Assembly: GCA_910588165.1 (NCBI GenBank)
Contig: CAJUOR010000002.1
Span: 28,968-63,006 of the forward strand
Direction of reading: 5' to 3'
DNA: 34,039 nt
From: an uncultured Thomasclavelia sp.
Lineage (GTDB): Bacteria > Bacillota_I > Bacilli_A > Erysipelotrichales > Coprobacillaceae
Shown here piece after piece: positions 7,662-15,968 of the stretch. Within the stretch, counting starts at the first letter, position 1, and the number at the start of each line of letters is the position of its first letter. A program made the translations under genes and the position numbers. Below the pieces are notes generated by a model. The model had not been told where the DNA came from. It did no database searches and saw nothing but the letters and a program-made list of their open reading frames with translations.

Positions 7662-8513
7662 ATGAAGCAGTATATATTGATTGTAAAGATTGTTTTGGGA
7701 AATATTTTTATTGCTTTGGCAGTTAATTTACTTATCATTCCAAATGGTTTAGTTTCAGGTGGCTCAACGGGATTAGTTTTGACCTTACAATATTTCACTC
7801 ACATGGATTTTTCTTTATTAACGGCAATAGTCAATATTGGCGCTTTTGGTTTTGGCTTTATCTTTTTAGGAAAGATTTTTGCCTTAACGACTTTGCTTTC
7901 AACTTTTATTTATCCGGTAATTGTACGTATAACAATGCCTTTAACAAGTATGCTCCACATGACAAATGAACCATTGTTAGCGGCTATTTGTGCCGGTGTT
8001 TTAATGGGACTGGGTTTAGGTTTGGTGATTGGAGCCGGGGCTTCAACCGGCGGTATGGATATTCCGGTCATTATTGCTAATCGCAAGTTGGGTATTTCGG
8101 TTAGTGTTGCCATGTATATTATGGACACTTGCATTTTGATGTCGCAGATGTTATTTAGTGATATTTCCGCTTTAGCATATGGAATTGTCTTAATTGCCAC
8201 AACAACTTTTACAATCAATCAAGTCATTACGGTGGGGAAAAGTGAATGTCAGGTTTTGACTATTTCAAATGAAGTTGAAAAAATATGCCAAGCAATTATC
8301 GAAGATTTAGACCATGGGGCAACTTTAATCAAGATTGAAACAGGATACCGAAGAAATGATACAAAAGCGGTACTATGTATTATTCCTAATCGTGAATTGC
8401 ATATACTTCAAAAAACAATTTTAGAAATAGATCCACTTGCTTTTATGACAATTTCAAAAATTCAAGAAGTGAGAGGACGAGGGTTTAGTTTAGATAAACA
8501 CCTAAATGCTTAA
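7662..8513 (+). CDS. YitT-family membrane protein (DUF161/DUF2179)
   Basis: 283 residues. Residues 1-180 hold about five membrane helices with the family-typical start (NLLIIPNGLVSGGSTGLVLTL) and GLGLVIGAGASTGGMDIPVII. Residues about 200-283 form the cytosolic DUF2179 domain (CQAIIEDLDHGATLIKIETGY to MTISKIQEVRGRGF). Function in Firmicutes is not established; transport of an anion or small solute has been suggested for relatives. A GAGGAAGGAA ribosome site precedes ATG 7662; TATAAT at 7630-7635 is a likely -10. Divergent from the Crp/Fnr gene, which may control it through the palindrome at 7593. Ends at its own terminator. Confidence 0.9.
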   Translation: MKQYILIVKIVLGNIFIALAVNLLIIPNGLVSGGSTGLVLTLQYFTHMDFSLLTAIVNIGAFGFGFIFLGKIFALTTLLSTFIYPVIVRITMPLTSMLHMTNEPLLAAICAGVLMGLGLGLVIGAGASTGGMDIPVIIANRKLGISVSVAMYIMDTCILMSQMLFSDISALAYGIVLIATTTFTINQVITVGKSECQVLTISNEVEKICQAIIEDLDHGATLIKIETGYRRNDTKAVLCIIPNRELHILQKTILEIDPLAFMTISKIQEVRGRGFSLDKHLNA

Positions 8514-8530
8514 TATAGAGATAAACAAAA

Positions 8531-8565
8531 GAAGCTACAATATTTATAAGTAGCTTCTTTTTTTG
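8531..8565 (+). terminator. Terminator of YitT-family gene
   Basis: Arms GAAGCTAC (8531-8538) and GTAGCTTC (8550-8557), then a run of T. Confidence 0.9.
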
Positions 8566-8636
8566 GGGGTATGAAATAAACTTGTCTACAGCCATAGTAT
8601 ATGCAAGATATCTAAATAAAAGGTTCATAAATTTCT

Positions 8637-8674
8637 AAACTTTTTCTTAAAATGATGAAATAGTAAAAAAGTTT
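8637..8674. repeat. 9-bp inverted repeat upstream of short ORF
   Basis: AAACTTTTT (8637-8645) and AAAAAGTTT (8666-8674), 20 bases apart, just before the AAGGAG at 8684. Role unknown; could be leader structure or chance in A+T-rich DNA. Confidence 0.35.
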
Positions 8675-8695
8675 GTATTAAATAAGGAGTAGAAC

Positions 8696-8812
8696 ATAAC
8701 GGTTTTAAAAATACTAAAAGCACAAAAAATAAAGATTACTAAATTTCTTAAAAAGTATGGGAACGACGATGATAAAATTTATAGGTTCTTGTTTAAGAAT
8801 ATGATAGAATAA
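8696..8812 (+). CDS. Possible 38-residue peptide with ATA in start position
   Basis: Unrecognised. A clear AAGGAG (8684-8689) is followed after six bases by ATA, then 37 sense codons and TAA at 8810. The product would read (M)TVLKILKAQKIKITKFLKK followed by YGNDDDKIYRFLFKNMIE, a lysine-rich peptide with an amphipathic first half. ATA is a very rare start, so this may be a gene whose ATG mutated, or chance. It lies in an otherwise empty 365-bp gap before the AraC gene. No relatives recognised. Confidence 0.3.
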   Translation: MTVLKILKAQKIKITKFLKKYGNDDDKIYRFLFKNMIE

Positions 8813-8878
8813 ATAATAGATATAGAATTCGCTAATCTATAAGTAAATAAATATTTGATGATAAAGAAGGTGCTGAAA

Positions 8879-9823
8879 ATGAAAAATTCCACAACTTATG
8901 AAACAAAGTATGAAAATGTAGAAGATTCTACCCAAAAAAAGAAGTCGGGGATTGTTTTGGAATCTTTGAAATCAATCCGTTATACTAAAAATTATAAGAT
9001 TTTTAATTATTCAAAAGATGTCGCACTTATATGCAATGAAACGGAACCGGGATTCAGAGTGGAAAGTCACTTTCATGATTGGATTGAATTTTCTTATGTT
9101 CTTGATGGAGAACAAGATTTTATGATTAAAGATCAAACGTTTAAGATTTGCACCGGTGATTTCTTAATGGTTAACTTAGGTGAAATGCATGGTTCAGTCA
9201 ATAAAACGGCGTGCAAGAAGATTGCTTTGCAAATTAAAAGCAGTTTTATAAAAAAATATTTGCCGGAAGTAGATACATCTATATTATTTTGTAATTCAAC
9301 GACTTTAAAAACAAAAGAGGAATTTATCATTTATAATGATATTGTGACAGAGTTTAAAAAAATAGTTGATCTTTTTCTATTAGAAAAGCGCCATAAGTAT
9401 ATTTTGATAAGAGCAGAAATATTTATTATTTTTTATAAACTTATAGAAATTTTAGAGAAAAATGAAAATCATCGAAAGAAAAATGAACCCATAACCAAGA
9501 TAGATATCAATGATTTAATTGCCTATATCAATAATAATTATCAGACAGGCATTACAATGAATGAGGTTGCTCGTCAATTTAATTACTCACCCTCTTTTAT
9601 CTCTAAATTTTTTAAAGAGAGAGTTGGTATGAATTTTATAGACTATGTCAATGAGCTTAAATTAAGTCAAGCAGTGTATGAAATTGTACATTCTGATCTT
9701 AAGATTTCAGATATCTGTTATTCGTGTGGCTTTAATAACAGTAAATCATTTTTTAAAGCATTTAAAAACAAATATAATGTAACACCTAAACAATATCGAG
9801 AATTTCATAAAAAAAGTATTTGA
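8879..9823 (+). CDS. AraC-family regulator of the downstream beta-glucoside operon
   Basis: 314 residues from ATG 8879, chosen because AAGAAGG lies 8 bases before it; an in-frame TTG farther up lacks such a site. The N-terminal half (about 50-130) is a cupin sensor domain (ESHFHDWIEFSYVLDGEQDF, GDFLMVNLGEMHGS). The C-terminal 100 residues carry the two AraC helix-turn-helix motifs (ITMNEVARQFNYSPSFISKF and ISDICYSCGFNNSKSFFKAF), ending with the usual KYNVTPKQYRE. It directly precedes the EIIC and GH1 genes, separated by a terminator, so it most likely activates them when a beta-glucoside or its phosphate is present. Stop is TGA, lying inside the terminator. Confidence 0.88.
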   Translation: MKNSTTYETKYENVEDSTQKKKSGIVLESLKSIRYTKNYKIFNYSKDVALICNETEPGFRVESHFHDWIEFSYVLDGEQDFMIKDQTFKICTGDFLMVNLGEMHGSVNKTACKKIALQIKSSFIKKYLPEVDTSILFCNSTTLKTKEEFIIYNDIVTEFKKIVDLFLLEKRHKYILIRAEIFIIFYKLIEILEKNENHRKKNEPITKIDINDLIAYINNNYQTGITMNEVARQFNYSPSFISKFFKERVGMNFIDYVNELKLSQAVYEIVHSDLKISDICYSCGFNNSKSFFKAFKNKYNVTPKQYREFHKKSI

Positions 9824-9853
9824 TGTCTTTTTGGAAAAAAAAGACATCTTTTT
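9822..9853 (+). terminator. Terminator overlapping the AraC stop codon
   Basis: Arms GATGTCTTTTT (9822-9832) and AAAAAGACATC (9838-9848), followed by T5. The stem uses the last base pair of the TGA stop, which supports that TGA as a genuine stop. Confidence 0.85.
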
Positions 9854-9958
9854 GTGTAAAATAGCGTATCATCATTCTTCTTTATAAATTACAATAAGCA
9901 CATAGGGATATTTCTATAAATAAGTTTATAAAAAATAATAAAGAAAAGGAGAAAAATT

Positions 9959-11257
9959 ATGTCTGTACTTAATTCAATGAAAGACAGCCTTGAAAAAATT
10001 CTATTGCCCCTTACGGCTAAAATTACCGAAAACAAAACGATGAAGGCATTGCAAAGCGGTATGATGCTGACAATGCCAATTTCATTGGGGGTTTCAATTA
10101 TCGCTATTTTATCTAATTTACCATTCCCGGGTTGGATCGACTTTTTAAGACAAATAGGGATTTATGGTGTTGCACAGGAAGTTGTATCATCGACGATTAG
10201 TATGTTAGCTATTTATATTACTTTTGCAATAAGCTATAATTATGCGAAAAACGAAAAGGAAAATGCAGTTATTGTTGCCCTTATTGCAGTTGCTTCATTT
10301 ATTACTATGATGCCCCAAAGTATTCAAGTGGGAGAAACAAGTGTATCAGCACTTTTATCTTCATACTTAGGGTCAGAAGGTATCTTTGTGTCCATGATTG
10401 TCGCTGTTGTAACAGCTAAAGCATATTGTTGGTTATCTAAAAAGAACTTGCGTATTAAATTGCCGGACTCTGTTCCTCCAATGGTTTCAGATTCACTAGG
10501 CTCAGTTGTTGTGGCTATGATTTGGTTTACAGTTATTTTAATTGCTAAATATGCGTTTTCATTGACTTCATACGGAAATATTTTTGCTTTCATCTCTCAG
10601 GTAGTTTCAAAGCCGGTTATGAGTGTGGGAACAACGGTTTGGGCTTTAATTTTTGTTCAAACATTTGCAAATTTAATGTTCTTTTTCGGTATTCACCCAT
10701 CAGCTGTTTTCGCTGTCTATTCGCCTATTATGCGTGTGGCTACAACCGCAAATGCAGAAGCCTTTATGGCAGGAGAAGCATTGCCTTATTTGGGATTTGC
10801 GATTGCTTATCTTTGTATAAAAAATAGTGGGACAGGAAATACCTTAGGATTAAGCTTATGCACATTATTTGCTAAATCAGAACGTTTTAAATCTATGAGA
10901 AAATTAGTTATTATTCCAAATCTATTTAATATCAATGAGCCAATTATTTATGGCTTCCCGGTAATGTTAAATCCTATATTCTTCATTCCTATGATGTTAT
11001 CGGCAATTGTTCCCGGTGCTATTGCAGTTGGTTTTGCCGGCATCTTTAACAATATTATTATGAATACAACTATCAGATTACCGTGGGTTACACCAACGTT
11101 TATTACTGCGTTTACACAAGGGGGCTTGGCAATTGCGGGTTTAGTTATTTTTGTAACCTTAGTGGGATTGCTTCTGTATTATCCATTCTTTAAAATTGCC
11201 GATAGTATGGCACTTAAAGAGGAACAACAATTTTCAGAGGTGAAATTAAATGACTAA
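9959..11257 (+). CDS. celB: PTS EIIC permease, cellobiose/lactose family
   Basis: 432-residue membrane component of a sugar phosphotransferase system that imports and phosphorylates a beta-glucoside or similar sugar. Length and about ten hydrophobic helices fit the EIIC Lac/cellobiose family. The diagnostic loop is LFNINEPIIYGFPVMLNPIF with E327; FGIHPSAVF is also family-typical. The ribosome site AAAGGAGA sits just before ATG 9959. No EIIA or EIIB gene is nearby, so these must come from elsewhere in the genome. The next gene, a GH1 6-phospho-beta-glucosidase, overlaps by 8 bases, so the pair is translationally coupled. Exact sugar cannot be read from the sequence. Confidence 0.9.
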   Translation: MSVLNSMKDSLEKILLPLTAKITENKTMKALQSGMMLTMPISLGVSIIAILSNLPFPGWIDFLRQIGIYGVAQEVVSSTISMLAIYITFAISYNYAKNEKENAVIVALIAVASFITMMPQSIQVGETSVSALLSSYLGSEGIFVSMIVAVVTAKAYCWLSKKNLRIKLPDSVPPMVSDSLGSVVVAMIWFTVILIAKYAFSLTSYGNIFAFISQVVSKPVMSVGTTVWALIFVQTFANLMFFFGIHPSAVFAVYSPIMRVATTANAEAFMAGEALPYLGFAIAYLCIKNSGTGNTLGLSLCTLFAKSERFKSMRKLVIIPNLFNINEPIIYGFPVMLNPIFFIPMMLSAIVPGAIAVGFAGIFNNIIMNTTIRLPWVTPTFITAFTQGGLAIAGLVIFVTLVGLLLYYPFFKIADSMALKEEQQFSEVKLND

Positions 11258-12698
11258 GTTTCCAAAAGGTTTTCTTTGGGGTGGTGCTACTGCTGCCATG
11301 CAATGTGAGGGAGCTTGGGATGTTGATGGCAAAGATCCCTCATCATTTGATTATGTTACACTAGGGTCAAGGACAAAACGTCGAATTTTTACTAAAAACA
11401 TTGATAAAGAAAATTGTTATCCAACGCATGAGGGGATAGATTTCTATCACCATTATAAAGAGGATATTGCGCTATTAGCTGAAATGGGATTTAAAATATT
11501 TCGAATGTCGATTGCATGGACACGTATTTTTCCTAAAGGAATTGAAAAAGAACCAAATTTAAAAGGATTAAAGTTTTATCATGATGTCTTTAATGAATTA
11601 AAGAAATATGACATCGAACCATTAGTTACTGTATCGCATTACGATATGCCATATTATTTAATAGAACATTTTGGCGGTTGGAAGTCAAGAGAGGTTATAG
11701 GCTTTTTTGAACATTATTGTAAAACAGTTTTTAAAGAGTATAAGGATTATGTTAAATATTGGCTGATTTTTAATGAAATAAATTCCGGTGTTAATAGTTT
11801 TGGAAGTTATATGAGCTTAGGTATTCCGTTAAAAGATGGTGCAATCGCTGTGGGTTCTGTCGAAGAAACCTCAGAAACTAAGCAAAATCGTTTTGTAGCA
11901 TTACACCATCAATTTGTTGCTAATGCTAAAGCAGTAAAGTTAGCTCATGAAATCATCCCGGGGTGCATGGTGGGAAGTATGATTTCAAGTCATATAGCTT
12001 ATCCTTATACTTGTAACCCAATTGATGCCCTTAAAGCGCAACAAGAAAATAATATTCGGCATTATTTATGTGGCGATGTGCAGGTAAGAGGACATTATCC
12101 ATATTTTGCCAAACGTTATTTTAAAGAAAATAATATCCATTTAGATATAACAAAAGAAGATGAAGAATGCTTAAAAGAGGGGACTGTTGATTTTATCAGT
12201 AGTAGTTATTATTCGACGTGTACTGCGTCTGTTGAGCCAAATGAGAAACAGGTACTGCAAAATGTTTTTATGGGCGTGCCGAATCCATATCTTCAAAAAA
12301 GTGAATATGGTTGGTCAATTGATCCGATTGGGTTAAGATATTATCTTAATGAGTTGTATGGACGATATGAGTTGCCTATCATGATTGTGGAAAATGGCTT
12401 GGGTTGTGAAGATGAGGTTAGTGATGGCAAGGTTCATGATGATTATCGAATTGCCTATCTAAAAGAACATATCAAAGCTATGGGGGAAGCCATCGCTGAT
12501 GGTGTGGATCTCATTGGCTATACAACATGGGGTTGTATTGATTTGACTTCAATGTCTACAGGAGAAATGCGAAAACGTTATGGCTTTGTTTACGTCAATT
12601 ATGATGACTTAGGTAATGGCGATTTTTCTAGAATTAAGAAAGACTCGTTTAATTGGTATAAACAAGTTATCGCATCTAATGGTGAAGAGCTTGATTAA
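11250..12698 (+). CDS. GH1 6-phospho-beta-glucosidase
   Basis: 482-residue cytosolic glycoside hydrolase family 1 enzyme that cleaves the phosphorylated beta-glucoside delivered by the preceding EIIC. The start FPKGFLWGGATAAMQCEGAW is the GH1 N-terminal signature. Acid/base is E176 in FNEIN (NEI instead of the commoner NEP), and the nucleophile is E381 in IVENGLG. The C-terminal STGEMRKRYGFVYV, with lysine and tyrosine, is typical of the 6-phospho group. ATG 11250 overlaps the EIIC stop. Paralogous to the enzyme at 27119-28525. Confidence 0.92.
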   Translation: MTKFPKGFLWGGATAAMQCEGAWDVDGKDPSSFDYVTLGSRTKRRIFTKNIDKENCYPTHEGIDFYHHYKEDIALLAEMGFKIFRMSIAWTRIFPKGIEKEPNLKGLKFYHDVFNELKKYDIEPLVTVSHYDMPYYLIEHFGGWKSREVIGFFEHYCKTVFKEYKDYVKYWLIFNEINSGVNSFGSYMSLGIPLKDGAIAVGSVEETSETKQNRFVALHHQFVANAKAVKLAHEIIPGCMVGSMISSHIAYPYTCNPIDALKAQQENNIRHYLCGDVQVRGHYPYFAKRYFKENNIHLDITKEDEECLKEGTVDFISSSYYSTCTASVEPNEKQVLQNVFMGVPNPYLQKSEYGWSIDPIGLRYYLNELYGRYELPIMIVENGLGCEDEVSDGKVHDDYRIAYLKEHIKAMGEAIADGVDLIGYTTWGCIDLTSMSTGEMRKRYGFVYVNYDDLGNGDFSRIKKDSFNWYKQVIASNGEELD

Positions 12699-12727
12699 TT
12701 TATTATAAAATAATCAAAAGCACAATG

Positions 12728-12757
12728 AAGACTAGAGTGATATTTCTAGTCTTTTTT
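12728..12757 (+). terminator. Terminator of the EIIC-GH1 operon
   Basis: Arms AAGACTAGA (12728-12736) and TCTAGTCTT (12745-12753), then T residues. Confidence 0.9.
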
Positions 12758-12869
12758 GCAGTTTAAGATAATTTTAATATTTGAAATTAAAATGTGTGTT
12801 GATTATCCCAATTTGAAGGTATCAGTGATAGAAATAACTTTTTTTGTGAAAATATTATGATGAATACAA

Positions 12870-12898
12870 AAGACAAGTTTGTCGAAGTATGTTATAAT
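12870..12898 (+). promoter_or_regulatory. Promoter of ftsE operon
   Basis: Extended -10 TGTTATAAT (12890-12898) with AAGACA 17 bases upstream (12870-12875). Transcription would start about 20 bases before the ftsE ATG. Confidence 0.6.
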
Positions 12899-12923
12899 AA
12901 GTAAGAATGGAGCGTGATAGTCA

Positions 12924-13607
12924 ATGATTAAACTCATCGGAGTAACAAAAGTTTATAAAACAGGTGTACGTGCCTTGAGTGATATCAATCTTAATATTGA
13001 TCCAGGCGAGTTTGTCTATGTCATTGGACCGACGGGTGCTGGGAAATCTACGTTTATTAAATTATTATATCGTGAAGAAGTTGCAACATCAGGTAAAGTT
13101 TTAGTTGCGGGAATTAACGTATCCAAGATTAAGGACCGCAAGGTCCCTTATTTTAGAAGAAATATAGGTGTTGTTTTCCAAAACTTCCGTCTTTTACCTA
13201 AAAAGACGGTTTTTGAAAACGTCGCTTTTGCCTTAGAAGTTACAGATACAAAAAGAAAAGAAATCAGAGGAAAGGTCAGAAAGACTTTAGAGCTTGTTGG
13301 GTTATCCGATAAAGCTAATTCTTTCCCTCATCAATTATCCGGAGGACAACAGCAACGTGTGGCGATTGCTAGGGCAATTGTTAATTCACCCAAAGTATTG
13401 ATTGCCGATGAGCCAACCGGTAACCTTGACCCTGAAACATCAACTGAAATTATCAATGTTTTGGAGCGTATCAATGAGCAAGGGACAACAGTTTTAGTTG
13501 TTACCCACGATAGATATATTGTGGAAAAATATAAAAAACGTACTATCTTAATTGATAATGGTTGTGTTACTTCAGATACATCAGGAGGTGGATATACTTA
13601 TGATTAG
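12924..13607 (+). CDS. ftsE: Cell-division ABC ATPase FtsE
   Basis: 227-residue ABC ATPase that partners FtsX at the septum and drives activation of peptidoglycan hydrolases. Walker A GPTGAGKST at 35-43, Q-loop at VVFQNFRLLPKKTVFENV, signature LSGGQQQRVAIARA near 138, Walker B VLIADEPTGNLD near 160 and the switch VVTHD near 193. These and the length are standard for FtsE. The gene overlaps ftsX by 8 bases. The ribosome site GGAGCGTG is modest. Confidence 0.95.
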   Translation: MIKLIGVTKVYKTGVRALSDINLNIDPGEFVYVIGPTGAGKSTFIKLLYREEVATSGKVLVAGINVSKIKDRKVPYFRRNIGVVFQNFRLLPKKTVFENVAFALEVTDTKRKEIRGKVRKTLELVGLSDKANSFPHQLSGGQQQRVAIARAIVNSPKVLIADEPTGNLDPETSTEIINVLERINEQGTTVLVVTHDRYIVEKYKKRTILIDNGCVTSDTSGGGYTYD

Positions 13608-14526
13608 AGAAATTATTAGTTGTATTCGCAATCTGCCTAGACATACTATTACAGCAGTTAAAAATATTTGGAGAAATGGTGTCATGTCCGTATCTTCTGT
13701 TTTTGCGGTAACAATTACGCTTGTGATTATCGGTGTTATTGGCTTAATGGCAGTTTGTATTCAAGATATGACATTACAAGTAGAAAACAGCTTAACAATC
13801 CATGTCAAAATGGAACGTGCGGCAACTCAAAAACAAGTAGATGAAACTTTAGTCGCAATCCAAGGGATTGACCATGTGGCAAATGTAACTTATTCAAGTA
13901 AACAAGAAGAATTAGACAAATTGATTGCAAGCTTTGGTGAAGATGGCGATATTTTCAACAATCCTGAATATCAAGGCGAAGGCAATCCTTTAGGCGATGC
14001 TTTTATTGTTGAAGCCAATGATGCGGCATTTTTAGATGAGGTAGCAACTAAAATCAATAATTTAGAAGGTGTCAATAAGGTCAACTATGGTGGAGATCAG
14101 ACGATGGAATTAGTTCGTAATTTGGAAATGATGCGGAATTTCGGAACAATATTTATTCTTGGATTAACCATTACCGCATTGTTTATGATTGCCAATACGA
14201 TTAAAATTACCATCACATCAAGAAGTACAGAGATTTCAATTATGCGTATGGTTGGTGCTAGTAACTGGTATATTCGCATTCCGTTTATGATTGAGGGTAT
14301 GCTGATTGGTATATTAGGTGCAATTGTACCGGTTATTGCTTTATATTTCGGTTACAGAGCCTTATTTGATATGACCGTGAGTGGTTCATCATTCGCAATG
14401 AATTTAATTCAATTGCGTGAACCATATCCATTTATTATCCAATTTGGTTGTGTTTTGACGGCTTTAGGTTGTGTAGTGGGCTTGGTAGGAAGCTTTATGT
14501 CAGTCCGTAAATTTTTGAAATTCTAA
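13600..14526 (+). CDS. ftsX: Cell-division permease-like protein FtsX
   Basis: 308 residues from ATG 13600, which follows AGGAGGTGG and overlaps the end of ftsE. FtsX transmits ATP-driven movement of FtsE to an extracellular hydrolase. Topology fits: first helix about 29-52, an extracellular loop to about 177 (MERAATQKQVDETL to NKVNYGG), then three helices near 180-203, 226-250 and 278-300, with MRMVGASNWYIRIPFMIEG typical of FtsX. A longer frame extends upstream inside ftsE but has no ribosome site. The stop overlaps the next ATG (TAATG), so coupling to the M23 hydrolase is direct. Confidence 0.95.
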   Translation: MIREIISCIRNLPRHTITAVKNIWRNGVMSVSSVFAVTITLVIIGVIGLMAVCIQDMTLQVENSLTIHVKMERAATQKQVDETLVAIQGIDHVANVTYSSKQEELDKLIASFGEDGDIFNNPEYQGEGNPLGDAFIVEANDAAFLDEVATKINNLEGVNKVNYGGDQTMELVRNLEMMRNFGTIFILGLTITALFMIANTIKITITSRSTEISIMRMVGASNWYIRIPFMIEGMLIGILGAIVPVIALYFGYRALFDMTVSGSSFAMNLIQLREPYPFIIQFGCVLTALGCVVGLVGSFMSVRKFLKF

Positions 14527-15878
14527 TGTTTAAAAAATTTATTAAGATTAGTCTATGTTTATCTTTAGGTCTGCTTTGTGTAAATCATCTTCCTACCGAA
14601 GTTTATGCAACGGATTTTGCAGGCAATGAAGATGAATATTATGAATTATGTCAGTCTGAGGATTTAGATAAAGAAGGCATTCAGGTATGTCGTGAATTTC
14701 GTGATTATCTGTCTAAAAAGCAACAAAACTTAGATAAGCAGATTGCCAGTAATCAAGAAAAAATTGATAACCTCAATACTGAATTAGATGACGTTTATGC
14801 GATGATTGAAGACTTAAGTCAAAAAATTGCAGATCAAGAGAAGAAAATTGCCATCTTAGATGCAGAAATCGAACGTTTACAGAAAAGCATTGATGAAAAA
14901 GATCAGCAGATTCGTGACCGTATGTATGTGATGCAGTCCTCTATCAACAGCAATGTTTATTTGGAGTTTTTAATGGGGGCTAGCAGTATTGATGATTTCT
15001 TCAGTCGTATGTCTTCAATTGATGATTTGACTGAATATGATCATGATTTGATTCGTGGATTTAATGAAGATAAAAAGTTAGTAGAGAAAAATAAAAAAAC
15101 AGTGACAGATGAACGTGATCGCTTAGATGAAATGCGTTCGCAACAAGATGCTTTAGCCGAAAAGCTTTCTGAACAAATTTCTCAGATGACACTTGAAATG
15201 GAAGCTGCGGCTCAAGAGTCGGCTGAATATCAAGCGGAATTAGACGCTATTTCAGAATCTATTCAGGCAGCTTTAGAAGCTAACGGCGGTATCGTTGATG
15301 GACCGATTTCTTCTTCCGGATTTAGTTGCCCGGTTCAATGGGGAATCGTAACTTCGGCAAACTGGCACTATCCTAGCGGTGGAGAACACATGGGCATGGA
15401 TATTGGCGGACGTCAGGGAAGTGAGCTTTATGCGGCTTGTGATGGGTTAGTTATCTTTATGTCAACCGGTTGTGCAAGTGATGGCGGTTATTTAGGCAAT
15501 CCTTGTGGTGGTGGTGCCGGTAACTACATGGTTATGTTGTCGGAAATGAATGGAACAACTTATGCCTTAAGATATTTACATATGACCAACAACAATTACC
15601 TTGGTTGGACTTCCGGTACATTTATCCCGGTTAGTCGTGGGCAGGTTGTCGGCTATATGGGGCATTCCGGTAGTTCAACAGGAACCCACTTACATATTGA
15701 GGTCTTTAATTTAGGTCCAATCGGTTATACAGAAGCGACTAAAAGATTTGCCCAATATGGCACTTTCTTCGGTATGACATGGGGTATGCCAAGCCGTTGT
15801 TCAGTCAGTGGGACACCTTGTCGTGAAGAGGCTTCTGCGATGTTTGGCTATAGCCTTTATGAAGAAGTCGGTGTTTAG
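14526..15878 (+). CDS. Secreted coiled-coil M23 peptidoglycan hydrolase, FtsEX effector
   Basis: 450 residues. A signal peptide (FKKFIKISLCLSLGLLCVNH, cleavage after VYA) leads into a coiled coil at about 55-255 (QNLDKQIASNQEKIDNLNTE and others). The C-terminal LytM/M23 domain follows at about 270-405. Zinc ligands and catalytic residues are visible: H288 and D292 in HMGMDIG, H388 and H390 in THLHIE. The layout is that of EnvC-like or PcsB-like partners that dock on FtsX by the coiled coil and cut septal cross-links. Unlike many EnvC proteins the M23 active site is complete, so it should be an enzyme itself. The start shares one base with the ftsX stop. Four cysteines in the M23 insert (C442-type tail and CASDGGYLGNPC) may form disulfides. 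Confidence 0.92.
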   Translation: MFKKFIKISLCLSLGLLCVNHLPTEVYATDFAGNEDEYYELCQSEDLDKEGIQVCREFRDYLSKKQQNLDKQIASNQEKIDNLNTELDDVYAMIEDLSQKIADQEKKIAILDAEIERLQKSIDEKDQQIRDRMYVMQSSINSNVYLEFLMGASSIDDFFSRMSSIDDLTEYDHDLIRGFNEDKKLVEKNKKTVTDERDRLDEMRSQQDALAEKLSEQISQMTLEMEAAAQESAEYQAELDAISESIQAALEANGGIVDGPISSSGFSCPVQWGIVTSANWHYPSGGEHMGMDIGGRQGSELYAACDGLVIFMSTGCASDGGYLGNPCGGGAGNYMVMLSEMNGTTYALRYLHMTNNNYLGWTSGTFIPVSRGQVVGYMGHSGSSTGTHLHIEVFNLGPIGYTEATKRFAQYGTFFGMTWGMPSRCSVSGTPCREEASAMFGYSLYEEVGV

Positions 15879-15887
15879 TAAAAGACT

Positions 15888-15918
15888 AAGAATACTCAAT
15901 TTTTGGGTATTCTTTTTG
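15888..15918 (+). terminator. Terminator of ftsEX operon
   Basis: Arms AAGAATAC (from 15888) and GTATTCTT (to 15914), followed by T residues. Confidence 0.85.
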
Positions 15919-15919
15919 T

Positions 15920-15948
15920 TTGTTTTTTTAATGGAAATAGAGTAAAAT
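15920..15948 (+). promoter_or_regulatory. Promoter of the phosphatase-regulator operon
   Basis: TTGTTT (15920-15925), 17 bases, TAAAAT (15943-15948). Overlaps the tail of the preceding terminator. Confidence 0.5.
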
Positions 15949-15968
15949 ATGGATAAGAGGTGAAAGCG

